Source: Ignavibacteriales bacterium UBA1304
GTDB lineage: Bacteria > Bacteroidota > Ignavibacteria > Ignavibacteriales > Ignavibacteriaceae
Direction of reading: 5' to 3'
Assembly (NCBI GenBank): GCA_002307295.1
Contig: DBTY01000003.1
Span: 73,650 to 137,649 of the forward strand
DNA: 64,000 bases
Made by a program: the position numbers and the translations under genes. Below the pieces are notes generated by a model. That model was not told the DNA's origin. It made no database searches and worked only from the letters and a program-made list of their open reading frames with translations. Shown piece by piece: positions 8,406-16,667 of the stretch. Each line of letters begins with the position of its first letter. The stretch's first letter is position 1.

Positions 8406-9638
8406 TTATTCCCACTTAATGGCTTCAAGAGGATTTACTTTGGCGGCTTTTTTTGCCGGGTATAGCGAAGCTAAGAAAGAAAGCAAAATTGAAGCTGCGC
8501 CTACGGCAAAGAAATCCCATATCCTTAGTTCTACCGGGAGCGAATTAAATTTATATTGCAAAGGATCAAGCGGATAAATATTAAAATAAATCTGCATCAT
8601 ACAAATTAAATAACCAAGCAGCGATCCTAAAACTGTGCCGATTATTCCAATTAGCAAACCTTCTAAAATAAAAATACGCCGTATTGATTTTTCTGTAGCG
8701 CCTAAAGAGGTTAAAATTCCAATATCGCGTTTCTTTTCTATTACCGACATTGTAAGCGAGCCGAGTATGTTAAATGTGGCTACGGCTATTATCAGAGAAA
8801 GTATTATATACGCCGCCCATCTTTCAATTTTCATTACCGAGTAAAGGCTTTTATGAAAATCGTACCAAGAATTTACCGTTAGCGATTTATCGTTAATCAT
8901 TCCGCTTAATTTTTCTTTTACAGGGTTCGACATATTAATATTTTTTAATCTGATATCGTATCCCTGAATTTTATCATACATGCCCAAAACCTTTTGAGCT
9001 TCTTCAAGCGAAGTAAATATGTAAAACGCGTCGTAATCGTTATTGTTGGACTGATAAATACCGCTGACGAGAAACTTTTGAGTAACAGGCATTGATAATT
9101 GCGATAATACTTTTTCAAGCCCGACGGGAGAAACAATTGTTATTGTGTCGCCAATAAGAGCCTGCATTCTATCCGCTAATTGCAAGCCAATGATGACCTG
9201 GGGAGTCCCTGCTTTACGGCTTAAATCAAATTTGCCATATAGAATATTTTTTTCAATACCGTATACGGATTCGCCGTTCTGCTGGTCTATTCCTTTAACG
9301 CTGACTACTTTATTTAATTTGCCTTGCAGAGCTAAAACTTTACCGCTGACAAACGGAGTGTATGCCGTTATTTCATCAAACTCTTTGAATAGTTGTTTAA
9401 CGGGAGGCAGTTTTTCGTAGCCTTCGGCAGTTGCGGTTTCTATACGCAACTGTGGGTCAAAATTCACTAAATAAGACGTTACGAGGCTGCTGAAGCCGTT
9501 AAATACCGACAAGACGACTATCAATGCGGCTACGCCAATTGTAATGCCTGCAATGGAGAGAATGGAAATAATAGAAATAAAATTAACTTTATGCTTTGCT
9601 AATAAATATCTTTTGGCTATAAATGTTTCAAATTTCAT
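8406..9638 (-). CDS. FtsX-family permease, LolC/LolE-like
   Basis: 410 residues. There is one N-terminal membrane helix (FISIISILSIAGITIGVAAL, residues ~20-45), a ~220-residue periplasmic domain, and three C-terminal helices in the FtsX domain. The FtsX domain includes IEKKRDIGILTSLGATEKSI, the cytoplasmic coupling segment seen in LolC/E. It ends in ...NPLEAIKWE, as LolE proteins often do. It starts immediately after the stop of the second permease (9639) and precedes lolD, giving the order permease-permease-ATPase. The pair is probably a LolC/LolE-like heterodimer. Confidence 0.85.
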   Translation of the reverse strand: MKFETFIAKRYLLAKHKVNFISIISILSIAGITIGVAALIVVLSVFNGFSSLVTSYLVNFDPQLRIETATAEGYEKLPPVKQLFKEFDEITAYTPFVSGKVLALQGKLNKVVSVKGIDQQNGESVYGIEKNILYGKFDLSRKAGTPQVIIGLQLADRMQALIGDTITIVSPVGLEKVLSQLSMPVTQKFLVSGIYQSNNNDYDAFYIFTSLEEAQKVLGMYDKIQGYDIRLKNINMSNPVKEKLSGMINDKSLTVNSWYDFHKSLYSVMKIERWAAYIILSLIIAVATFNILGSLTMSVIEKKRDIGILTSLGATEKSIRRIFILEGLLIGIIGTVLGSLLGYLICMMQIYFNIYPLDPLQYKFNSLPVELRIWDFFAVGAASILLSFLASLYPAKKAAKVNPLEAIKWE

Positions 9639-10865
9639 CTAATTAAACCTCAGAGTATTTACAACTTTTATTTTAGAAGCTATATAGCTTGGGATAATTG
9701 CAGAGATTACGGAAAGCACAAACGCTATCCCGGAGACGTACAAAAATGTATTTAGCTGCATTTCAATAGGCACGGTAGACATGAGATAAATATCCGTAGG
9801 AAGAGAAATAATATTGAATTTTAATTGAGCAAGCATGATAATGTAAGATAATAAGTTGCCTGCAATTATTCCTATGCAGGAAAGGAAAACTCCCTGAATA
9901 ATGAATATAGTAATTATCTGTTTGCTTGTAGCTCCCAAAGATTTTAAAGTCCCAATTGAGCTGGTTTTTTCAAGAACTACAATAAGCATAGTTCCAATTA
10001 TATTAAAAACTGCTACTATAATAATAAGGCCTAAAACAATAGGCACCGGTTTTTTTTGCAGCTCAATCCATGTGAAAATATTTCTGTAACTTTGATAGAT
10101 AGTCCTTACATAATGCGGGTAACGAAGGTTATCGCTTAAATAATTTGCGATGCTGTCAATTTTAGAAACGTCCTTAAGCTTTATATCGTAACCGTTGATA
10201 TTATCGCCGACGGCAAAAAGGTTTTGAGCGTCTTTAAGATTAACGTAAGCGTACAGATCGTCAAATTCAGACATTCCGCTTTCAAATATTCCGCTTATAG
10301 TAAATTTTTGTATAGACGGGAAATTATCAGGCGACGGGATTTGGTTATTTTTTAATGCAAATACGTTTATTTTATCGCCCGGTTTTACAAAAAGCCTGTT
10401 CGCAAGTTTTCTGCCAAGAATAATTTTGGGCGAGTCGCTGTTTTCGTCTATATTAAAACTGCCCTCCACAATATCTTTTTTAAGTTCGGAAGATAAAATA
10501 CCGGGGATGCATCCTTTTATAGTAACTCCGTCCTTTATGTTCCCTTTGCTAATTATAGCAAGCCTAGAAAGGGAAGGGGATATAGAAGTAAAATCGCCTT
10601 CAATCTTATTGCTGATGTAAGGCAGAACAATTTTATAGTCTGGCAGAAGGTTTCCGCCAAAAGCAGTTATCTGTATGTGAGAATTAAAATTCACTATTTT
10701 GTTCGTAATAGTATTCTGGAAGCCTTTTAATATGCTTAACGCAATAATAAGAGCGGCCACTCCAATAGCGATGCCTGCAATAGTAACAGCCGAAATAAAA
10801 GAAAACAAATTTGTTTCTTTCTTCGAAAAGATATATTTTTTTGCAAAGAAAAGCGGAAAAAACAT
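9639..10865 (-). CDS. FtsX-family permease, second LolC/LolE-like subunit
   Basis: 408 residues with the same architecture as its neighbour: N-terminal helix near residues 20-45 (ISAVTIAGIAIGVAALIIA), large periplasmic part, and three C-terminal helices. The coupling segment is LEKTSSIGTLKSLGATSKQI. It is clearly a diverged paralogue of the gene at 8406-9638 and is first in the operon. The C-terminus (IKVVNTLRFN) differs from the LEAIKWE ending of the other. Two distinct permeases imply a heterotrimeric LolCDE-like complex rather than a homodimeric MacB-type exporter. Confidence 0.83.
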   Translation of the reverse strand: MFFPLFFAKKYIFSKKETNLFSFISAVTIAGIAIGVAALIIALSILKGFQNTITNKIVNFNSHIQITAFGGNLLPDYKIVLPYISNKIEGDFTSISPSLSRLAIISKGNIKDGVTIKGCIPGILSSELKKDIVEGSFNIDENSDSPKIILGRKLANRLFVKPGDKINVFALKNNQIPSPDNFPSIQKFTISGIFESGMSEFDDLYAYVNLKDAQNLFAVGDNINGYDIKLKDVSKIDSIANYLSDNLRYPHYVRTIYQSYRNIFTWIELQKKPVPIVLGLIIIVAVFNIIGTMLIVVLEKTSSIGTLKSLGATSKQIITIFIIQGVFLSCIGIIAGNLLSYIIMLAQLKFNIISLPTDIYLMSTVPIEMQLNTFLYVSGIAFVLSVISAIIPSYIASKIKVVNTLRFN

Positions 10866-10971
10866 TTGTATATAAGAGTTTAAAAATTAATTACGTAATG
10901 TAATCAAGAAATGAATCTTAAAGAAGTCATAAAAAGAGAAAAAAAATTGTTTAAATAAAAAACAAAAACGG

Positions 10972-11003
10972 TTTGCTTTTTTTAATAAGACGCCGTATAT
11001 TTG
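10972..11003 (+). promoter_or_regulatory. Bacteroidota-type promoter for the tRNA cluster
   Basis: TTTG at 10972-10975 and TATATTTG at 10996-11003, separated by 20 nt, match the -33/-7 consensus TTTG...TAnnTTTG known from Bacteroidota. The first tRNA begins 34 nt downstream. Confidence 0.65.
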
Positions 11004-11037
11004 GGTCTATTTTCTAAAACACTTGTAGAAATTACTA

Positions 11038-11112
11038 CGGGGCGTAGCGTAGCCCGGCTATCGCGCCTGCTTTGGGAGCAGGAGGTCGCAGGTTCGAATC
11101 CTGCCGCCCCGA
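11038..11112 (+). tRNA. tRNA-Pro (TGG)
   Basis: Seven perfect acceptor pairs (CGGGGCG / CGCCCCG) and anticodon loop TTTGGGA with anticodon TGG. The T arm is GCAGG-TTCGAAT-CCTGC and the discriminator is A. CCA is not encoded. First of four clustered tRNAs. Confidence 0.95.
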
Positions 11113-11153
11113 CAAAAATGTGGTTGAAAAATTAACTGAAAAGTTTTTTTGAC

Positions 11154-11226
11154 GCGCCCGTAGCTCAATGGATAGAGCATCAGCCTTCTAAGCTGGTGGT
11201 TAGTGGTTCGAGTCCACTCGGGCGTA
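11154..11226 (+). tRNA. tRNA-Arg (TCT)
   Basis: Acceptor GCGCCCG / CGGGCGT has one G-U pair. The D arm is GCTC...GAGC, the anticodon loop is CTTCTAA (TCT), and the T loop TTCGAGT is intact. CCA is not encoded. Confidence 0.95.
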
Positions 11227-11233
11227 CAAATAT

Positions 11234-11310
11234 GGTGTGCGTAGCTCAGTTGGTAGAGCATCAGGTTGTGGCCCTGAGGGTCGTGGGTTCAAGCCCCATC
11301 GCTCACCCCA
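11234..11310 (+). tRNA. tRNA-His (GTG), with a T-T mismatch in the acceptor stem
   Basis: The anticodon loop TTGTGGC gives GTG, and the extra G(-1) typical of tRNA-His is at 11234 opposite C73. The acceptor is GTGTGCG / CGCTCAC, so position 4 (T, 11238) faces position 69 (T, 11303). All other acceptor positions pair. The 3' CCA appears encoded at 11308-11310, unlike the neighbouring tRNAs. Confidence 0.93.
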
Positions 11311-11336
11311 ATTTTTTTGACTTAATGATTTTGTCT

Positions 11337-11408
11337 GGCCCCATCGTCTAATGGTTAGGACACCGCCCTTTCACGGCGGGAATAGCGGTTCAAATCCGCT
11401 TGGGGTCA
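11337..11408 (+). tRNA. tRNA-Glu (TTC)
   Basis: Acceptor GGCCCCA / TGGGGTC has one G-U pair. The anticodon loop CTTTCAC gives TTC, and the T arm is GCGG-TTCAAAT-CCGC. The discriminator is A. It is followed directly by a terminator. Confidence 0.95.
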
Positions 11409-11411
11409 CTA

Positions 11412-11438
11412 AGCGGCATTTTTTGCCGTTTTTTTTTA
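11412..11438 (+). terminator. Rho-independent terminator of the tRNA cluster
   Basis: Stem CGGCA / TGCCG (11414-11418 and 11424-11428), T-rich loop, then a run of about nine Ts. It closes the Pro-Arg-His-Glu tRNA transcript. Confidence 0.85.
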
Positions 11439-11459
11439 TCCTCCCCGATTTTCTCCGAC

Positions 11460-13178
11460 TTACTCTGATAAACTACTCATTAAGTCTTTTATCTCAAATG
11501 AAATCTCGTTTTGTTTATAGCTTTGCTGCGTAAACCGGGAAAGCGATTCGTATAATTTCTGTTTGCTTATAAATTCTTTCAAATAAAATATACGAACTTT
11601 GTTCCTGTTCTTTATCAGCCAGCTTAGACTTATTTTCAATTTTTCCAAATCTTCTTCATTCGGCATATATTGCAGATTAATAGTGTCTTCGTAAAAATCG
11701 TCAATCGCTTCGTCAAAACTATTATCGGGGCCGGTAATGTTATCTTTGATATATATTTTACCTGCAATCAAAAGAATATAATCTTTTGATGTAAGCCCTG
11801 TTATTTCAAATAAAACCGAAGCGCTGTTTATTGGCTCTGCAATTAGCGACGATCTGTGTATTTGAGATAAAATTAACTCTACTAAACGTTTATATTCGCC
11901 AGCCGCTTCATATTTCTGCATTTCCGAATACTCTTTCATTTTGCCAAGCAGTCTGTTTAGCGCAAATTGGTTTTTACCGTATAAAAATTCATATACTTTT
12001 GCCAATTCTTCCTTGTAAGCTTCAGTATCGTCCAATACGCAGGGCGCGTTACAGCGTTCTATGTCTGCAAGCAGGCATTTCCGTTTTCGGGCAAACTCTT
12101 TATCGCTGCACTCCCTCAACGAAAAAGTTTTATCTATAAGCTCAATAAGCGTTGTCGCTTTTTCTCTTTTTGAAAAAGGCCCAAAATAATCGTTTCCGTC
12201 AAAGTCGAACTCTCTGCACAATTCCACCCGCGGATAATTATGTTCGTTCATAAAGCGGAGAAAATATTTATTGCCGTATTTTTTTAACAGAGTATTAAAC
12301 TTAGGCTTATGCAGTTTTATCATTTCGGCTTCGGCTAAAAGAGCCGTCAGCTCGGAATTAGTAAGCGCAATTTTTAAACGCGAAGAATTAGAAAGTATTT
12401 TTTTTGTTTTGCGCGGCGCCGCCATAGAAAAGTACGAACTAATCCTGTCCTTTAACGATTTAGCTTTGCCAATGTAAATAATCTCGTCTCTGGAATTAAG
12501 ATAAAAATAAATTCCAGGGGTTGAAGGCAAAGCTGCAATATCCTGCCCCAATTTCTTTTTTATTTTAACAGCCGGTTTCGATTGCGGAACATACTGGTAA
12601 TTAAGCAGTTCTCCGTTAGTTATAATTCCTTCTTTTTCTTTGAGCTCCTTGACCATTTTGATGAAAATTTTAGCCGTAACCAAAGCGTCGTCTAAAGCCC
12701 GGTGGGCGTTAAGGTTTTTTAGTCTTAGATGGTTTGCAACATTGCCTAACGATTTGCTGCGTAAAGCTGGGTATAACCGCCGTGCAATTCTTAAAGTGCA
12801 TACCTGCGGATTATCGAGATATTCTTCGCCGCAATAAGCGAATTCTTTTTTAAGAAAGCTGTTGTCAAACGCAAAATTATGACCGCCAATAATTGAGTCT
12901 GAAACAAATTCCCTTAACTGCGAAGCTATTTCTTCAAAGAACGGAGCGTCTGAAACATCCTCGTTTGTAATGCCGGTAAGCTGCGTTATAAAATAAGGCA
13001 CATCTCTGCCAGGATTCAAAAATGAGCTGAATTTTTTACCAATTTTCAGGCGCGAAACATATACTGCGCCAATTTCTATTACGCTATTGTCGCTTGGACT
13101 TAAACCCGTAGTCTCAACGTCTATAAAGCAAAATTCAGATTCGGCAATAGACAGGTCGGATAAAGCGTCGTTATTCAT
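11460..13178 (-). CDS. DnaQ-type 3'-5' exonuclease fused to UvrC-like GIY-YIG nuclease
   Basis: 572 residues. The N-terminal ~180 residues are a DEDDh exonuclease: D20/E22 in FIDVETTG, HNFAFD at 100-105, and H159...D164 in HRALDDA. A GIY-YIG domain follows at ~217-300 (PGIYFYLN...IIYIGKAKSLKDR). Next are the UvrC-type Cys cluster (CLLADIERCNAPC) and a UVR-like helix pair (MKEYSEMQKYEAAGEYKRL). The RNase H and HhH halves of UvrC are absent, so this is not the main excinuclease. Such exonuclease/GIY-YIG fusions are known in several phyla and are often annotated as DNA polymerase III epsilon. A DNA-repair role, resembling Cho, is inferred. Confidence 0.88.
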   Translation of the reverse strand: MNNDALSDLSIAESEFCFIDVETTGLSPSDNSVIEIGAVYVSRLKIGKKFSSFLNPGRDVPYFITQLTGITNEDVSDAPFFEEIASQLREFVSDSIIGGHNFAFDNSFLKKEFAYCGEEYLDNPQVCTLRIARRLYPALRSKSLGNVANHLRLKNLNAHRALDDALVTAKIFIKMVKELKEKEGIITNGELLNYQYVPQSKPAVKIKKKLGQDIAALPSTPGIYFYLNSRDEIIYIGKAKSLKDRISSYFSMAAPRKTKKILSNSSRLKIALTNSELTALLAEAEMIKLHKPKFNTLLKKYGNKYFLRFMNEHNYPRVELCREFDFDGNDYFGPFSKREKATTLIELIDKTFSLRECSDKEFARKRKCLLADIERCNAPCVLDDTEAYKEELAKVYEFLYGKNQFALNRLLGKMKEYSEMQKYEAAGEYKRLVELILSQIHRSSLIAEPINSASVLFEITGLTSKDYILLIAGKIYIKDNITGPDNSFDEAIDDFYEDTINLQYMPNEEDLEKLKISLSWLIKNRNKVRIFYLKEFISKQKLYESLSRFTQQSYKQNEISFEIKDLMSSLSE

Positions 13179-13301
13179 ATTGTTAAGCCGGATATTTGTG
13201 TAATACTATATAAAAACTGCATTATTTCTCTTTTTAAGTCGTTCAAAACTTTTAATTAAATTTAGAATTAGATATATTCACAATGAAAAATTAAGGAAAA
13301 T

Positions 13302-14105
13302 ATGTCTAATATAAATATACTTTTTATTGGCGATATAATAGGCAAGCCCGGAATTTCAATAACAGAAACCTGGCTTCCCGGTCTTATCCAAAAATACAAA
13401 GCCGACTTTGTTGTTGTCAATGGAGAAAATGCTTCCGATGGAAAAGGAATTACTGAAAAGGAAGGTAAAATTCTTTTTGACTTAGGCGTAAATGTAATAA
13501 CAGGCGGTAATCACACCTGGGATAAACATCAGTCGCAGGAATATCTGAAAGCAGAACCGCGCGTTTTACGTCCTTTTAATTACCCTAAAGGCACTCATGG
13601 TAACGGATATCATATTGCAGAGACTAAAAAAGGGAAAATTGCAGTTATAAATATGCAGGGGCGCACTTTTATGGCTCCAATAGATTGTCCTTTCAGATCT
13701 GCCGATTATGTCCTTCAAAAAATTAAAACTGAAACAAAAGTTATTCTTATGGATATGCACGCCGAAGCTTCTGCCGAAAAAGTAGCTTTAGCTCTTTATT
13801 TAGACGGCAGAATCAGCGTTTTTATCGGCACTCATACGCATGTTCAGACTTCGGACGAACGCATATTGCCTAAGGGAACTGGTTATATTACAGACGCTGG
13901 AATGACTGGTCCGTATGATTCGGTTATAGGAATGAAAACTGTTGCCGCAATAAACAGATTCCTTTACCAGACTCCTCAAAAATATGAAACCGCCGAAGAC
14001 GACGTTCATTTGAACGGACTCTATATTAAAGTGGATTCTGAGACGGGCAAAACTTTAGAATTGGAAAGAATAGTTTTCCCTGATTTTGTAAGAAACAGTC
14101 AATAA
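13302..14105 (+). CDS. YmdB-family metallophosphoesterase
   Basis: 267 residues, the usual family length. Metal-ligand motifs are in order: D11 in GDIIGKPG, E42 in NGENASDGKGIT, N70/H71 in GGNHTWDKH, then MDMHAEASAEK and GTHTHVQTSDE. The conserved TGYITDAGMTGP is also present. Family members are dimetal phosphodiesterases, reported to act on 2',3'-cyclic nucleotides or cAMP. It opens a same-strand run (folD, deoC, trmH, aroA) with 21 nt to folD. Confidence 0.9.
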   Translation: MSNINILFIGDIIGKPGISITETWLPGLIQKYKADFVVVNGENASDGKGITEKEGKILFDLGVNVITGGNHTWDKHQSQEYLKAEPRVLRPFNYPKGTHGNGYHIAETKKGKIAVINMQGRTFMAPIDCPFRSADYVLQKIKTETKVILMDMHAEASAEKVALALYLDGRISVFIGTHTHVQTSDERILPKGTGYITDAGMTGPYDSVIGMKTVAAINRFLYQTPQKYETAEDDVHLNGLYIKVDSETGKTLELERIVFPDFVRNSQ

Positions 14106-14126
14106 TTTTTTTTAGAGATTTAATGT

Positions 14127-15011
14127 ATGATTTTGTTAGACGGTAAAAAGATTTCTTCTGAAATAAAAGAAGAGCTTAAAGAAAAAGTTGCAGCGTTAAA
14201 AAATAATGGGAAAGGAGTTCCGGGACTTGTTACTATTTTAGTTGGCGATAATCCGGCTTCGCAAAGTTATGTGAGCAGTAAAAATAAATTATGCAAAGAA
14301 GTAGGCTTTAATTCAAAAGCGGAAAATCTTGATAAAAATATTACTGAAAAGGAACTGCTTGATTTAATTGATAAATATAACGCCGACGATAATTATCATG
14401 GCATATTAGTTCAGCTTCCTTTGCCAAAACACATCGACGAAAATAAAGTAATACAAAGAATTTCGCCTGATAAGGACGTAGACGGCTTTCATCCTATGAG
14501 CGTTGGAAATTTAGTTATTGGAAACGATACGTTCTTTCCATGCACTCCGGCAGGCATACAGGAAATCTTAAAAAGATATAACATCGAAACCAAAGGCAAA
14601 CACCTTGTGGTAGTTGGCAGAAGCAATATTGTAGGCAAACCGATTGCAAATTTAATGCTTCAGAAAAAAGAAAACGCTAACGCAATTGTTACTGTTTGTC
14701 ATTCAGCCTCTAAAGACCTTTCTAAGTATACAAAAGATGCCGATATATTAGTGGCCGCAATAGGCGTTCCAAACTTTATAAAAGCCAATATGGTTAAAGA
14801 TGGCGTTGTTGTGATTGACGTTGGCATTAACAGAGTGGAAGATAAAACAAAAACTAAAGGATACCGCGTAGTTGGCGACGTAGACTTTGACGAAGTTGCG
14901 CCTAAGGCTTCTTATATTACTCCCGTGCCGGGAGGAATAGGACTTATGACTACGGCTATGCTGTTAAGCAATACATATAAAGCTTATTTAAATCTTAATA
15001 AAAAGGCTTAA
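14127..15011 (+). CDS. folD: Bifunctional methylene-THF dehydrogenase/cyclohydrolase FolD
   Basis: 294 residues. It interconverts 5,10-methylene- and 10-formyl-tetrahydrofolate. The catalytic Lys region is SYVSSKNKLCKEVGF, followed by PLPKHI, PCTPAGI, the nucleotide-binding GRSNIVGKP, and the C-terminal TPVPGGIGLMTTAML. Length and motif order are standard. Its product feeds purine and dTMP metabolism, and thyA-folA occur later in the window in a separate operon. Confidence 0.96.
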   Translation: MILLDGKKISSEIKEELKEKVAALKNNGKGVPGLVTILVGDNPASQSYVSSKNKLCKEVGFNSKAENLDKNITEKELLDLIDKYNADDNYHGILVQLPLPKHIDENKVIQRISPDKDVDGFHPMSVGNLVIGNDTFFPCTPAGIQEILKRYNIETKGKHLVVVGRSNIVGKPIANLMLQKKENANAIVTVCHSASKDLSKYTKDADILVAAIGVPNFIKANMVKDGVVVIDVGINRVEDKTKTKGYRVVGDVDFDEVAPKASYITPVPGGIGLMTTAMLLSNTYKAYLNLNKKA

Positions 15012-15015
15012 TAAA

Positions 15016-15822
15016 ATGGGTTTGACAATAATTGATAAATTAGAGTCGCAGACGTTTATTGAACAAACGTTAAATGATTTTTATAGCAAGAACAATTCGA
15101 GCAATGAAAATAAACCGCTTCAAGACGCGGATAAAAAAAATGATTGGAAAATTCCCAATCAAAAACTTGCCCGGATGATTGACCATACAAATCTTAAGCC
15201 GGAAGCGACGGAAGACGAAATAAAAAAACTTTGCGAAGAAGCAAAGCAGTATTCTTTTGCTTCGGTATGCGTTAATCCTTGCAACGTTGCTTTATGCCGC
15301 GAATTGCTGAAAGACTCTATAGTTAAAGTCTGCACAGTAATAGGTTTTCCTCTGGGAGCCAATACTACCGAGACAAAAAAGTTTGAAGCAGAACAGGCTA
15401 TAGCAAACGGAGCTACAGAAGTCGATATGGTTATTAACGTTGGGCGTCTAAAGCAGGACGATTATCAATATGTTTTTAACGACGTTAATCAGGTAGCGCA
15501 ATCCGCAAAAAAGAACGACGCTTTGAGCAAAGTTATTTTAGAAACGGCGCTATTGACTGACGAAGAAAAAGTAAAAGCCTGTTTGATATGCAAAGAAGCC
15601 GGAGCCGATTTTGTAAAAACCTCGACCGGATTTAGTAAAGGCGGAGCGACGACAACCGACGTAGCTCTGATGAAATATATAGTCGGCAGCGCAATTGGAG
15701 TGAAAGCTTCAGGCGGGATAAGAACCCGCAAAGACGCAGAGGATATGGTCTCGAGCGGAGCGGATAGAATAGGCGCAAGCGCAAGCGTAAAAATTGTACT
15801 GAGCGAAAAAAGCGAAAGCTAA
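15016..15822 (+). CDS. deoC: Deoxyribose-phosphate aldolase with N-terminal extension
   Basis: 268 residues. The TIM barrel starts near residue 50 (LARMIDHTNLKPEAT). The Schiff-base Lys is in DFVKTSTGFS, with further conserved VCTVIGFPLGA and VKASGGIRT. The enzyme cleaves 2-deoxyribose-5-phosphate into glyceraldehyde-3-phosphate and acetaldehyde. The ~50-residue hydrophilic Asn/Lys-rich N-terminal extension is longer than in compact homologues. The ATG sits 4 nt after folD, which supports this start. Confidence 0.94.
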   Translation: MGLTIIDKLESQTFIEQTLNDFYSKNNSSNENKPLQDADKKNDWKIPNQKLARMIDHTNLKPEATEDEIKKLCEEAKQYSFASVCVNPCNVALCRELLKDSIVKVCTVIGFPLGANTTETKKFEAEQAIANGATEVDMVINVGRLKQDDYQYVFNDVNQVAQSAKKNDALSKVILETALLTDEEKVKACLICKEAGADFVKTSTGFSKGGATTTDVALMKYIVGSAIGVKASGGIRTRKDAEDMVSSGADRIGASASVKIVLSEKSES

Positions 15823-15832
15823 GGATTATTAA

Positions 15833-16057
15833 ATGATACTTGACCTGATTGTCACCAAAACCGACGATGGTTATACTTCCGATGTTCCTAAAATTAACGG
15901 CTGCGAAAGCTGGGCTCATAATGAAGACGACGCAATGGAAAAAGCAGTTGAGCTTGCGATGTATTATATGAAAATAACCGATCCGAAAAAAATTAAAATT
16001 GATAAAGTAAGGGGCTTGCACGAAAAAAGATTTTATAAATTAGTTATTGATAAATAG
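15833..16057 (+). CDS. Small HicB-like protein
   Basis: 74 residues. The N-terminal part (DLIVTKTDDGYTSDVPKINGCESWAHNEDDAMEKAVEL) resembles the HicB/RNase-H-like small fold: a beta hairpin, a PxxxGC turn, then a helix. There is no C-terminal DNA-binding segment and no HicA toxin beside it, so a toxin-antitoxin role is not supported. It lies 10 nt after deoC and 14 nt before the trmH start. Conserved small proteins of this type are usually left without a function. Confidence 0.6.
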   Translation: MILDLIVTKTDDGYTSDVPKINGCESWAHNEDDAMEKAVELAMYYMKITDPKKIKIDKVRGLHEKRFYKLVIDK

Positions 16058-16071
16058 TTTCCCGAGAACAA

Positions 16072-16653
16072 TTGAAAACTGAAAAACGGTTAGAGAAAAT
16101 TACTAAAGTCGCTCAATCGCGGCAGCACACATTTGAATTAGTTCTTGAGAACATTCATGATCCGCATAACGTTAGCGCTATTTTCAGAACAGTAGACGCT
16201 ACAGGAATCTCGAAAGTTTCGCTTGTCTATACAATAGAAAAATTCCCTAAAATTGGTAAAAAATCTTCCGCTTCTGCTTACAAGTGGGTAGAAAAAGGGA
16301 AGTACAAAAGTATAAAAGAAAGCTACGACGACCTACATTCAAAAGGATTTACCATATTCGCGTCAACTCTTTCTGACGATTCAAAGAATTTATATGATCT
16401 TGATTTAACCGGAAAAGTAGCAATAGTCTTGGGCAATGAACACAGAGGCGTTTCTGAAGACGCCGCAAATTTGGCCGATGAAAGATTTTTAATTCCGATG
16501 CGCGGATTTGTTCAAAGTTTGAACGTGTCTGTAGCCGCGGCCGTTGTATTGTATGAAGCGCAGAGGCAAAGAGCGCAGAAAGGGATGTACGATTCAAGCG
16601 ATTTGCCAAAAGATGAATTAGACGCGCTTATTGAATCATGGTGTAAAAAATAA
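16072..16653 (+). CDS. trmH: TrmH-family (SPOUT) RNA 2'-O-methyltransferase, TTG start
   Basis: 193 residues. SPOUT motifs: ENIHDPHNVSAIFRTVDATG, VLGNEHRGVSEDAA and IPMRGFVQSLNVSVAAAVVLYEA, the last forming the knot that binds SAM. The closest fit is tRNA (Gm18) methyltransferase TrmH, from the N-terminal layout. The start is TTG at 16072: no ATG or GTG precedes motif 1 in frame, and the family N-terminus aligns there. rRNA-specific TrmH relatives remain possible. Confidence 0.88.
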   Translation: MKTEKRLEKITKVAQSRQHTFELVLENIHDPHNVSAIFRTVDATGISKVSLVYTIEKFPKIGKKSSASAYKWVEKGKYKSIKESYDDLHSKGFTIFASTLSDDSKNLYDLDLTGKVAIVLGNEHRGVSEDAANLADERFLIPMRGFVQSLNVSVAAAVVLYEAQRQRAQKGMYDSSDLPKDELDALIESWCKK

Positions 16654-16667
16654 AAGTATAAAAAATT

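Noticed and set aside
11058..11261. 67-codon minus-strand frame over the tRNA cluster
   Set aside because: It is antisense to tRNA-Pro and tRNA-Arg, a common false call.
15632..16021. 129-codon minus-strand frame over deoC and the HicB-like gene
   Set aside because: Low-complexity Leu/Arg/Ser translation antisense to two well-supported genes.
15833..16057. HicAB toxin-antitoxin system
   Set aside because: Only a HicB-like fold is present. There is no HicA and no DNA-binding tail.
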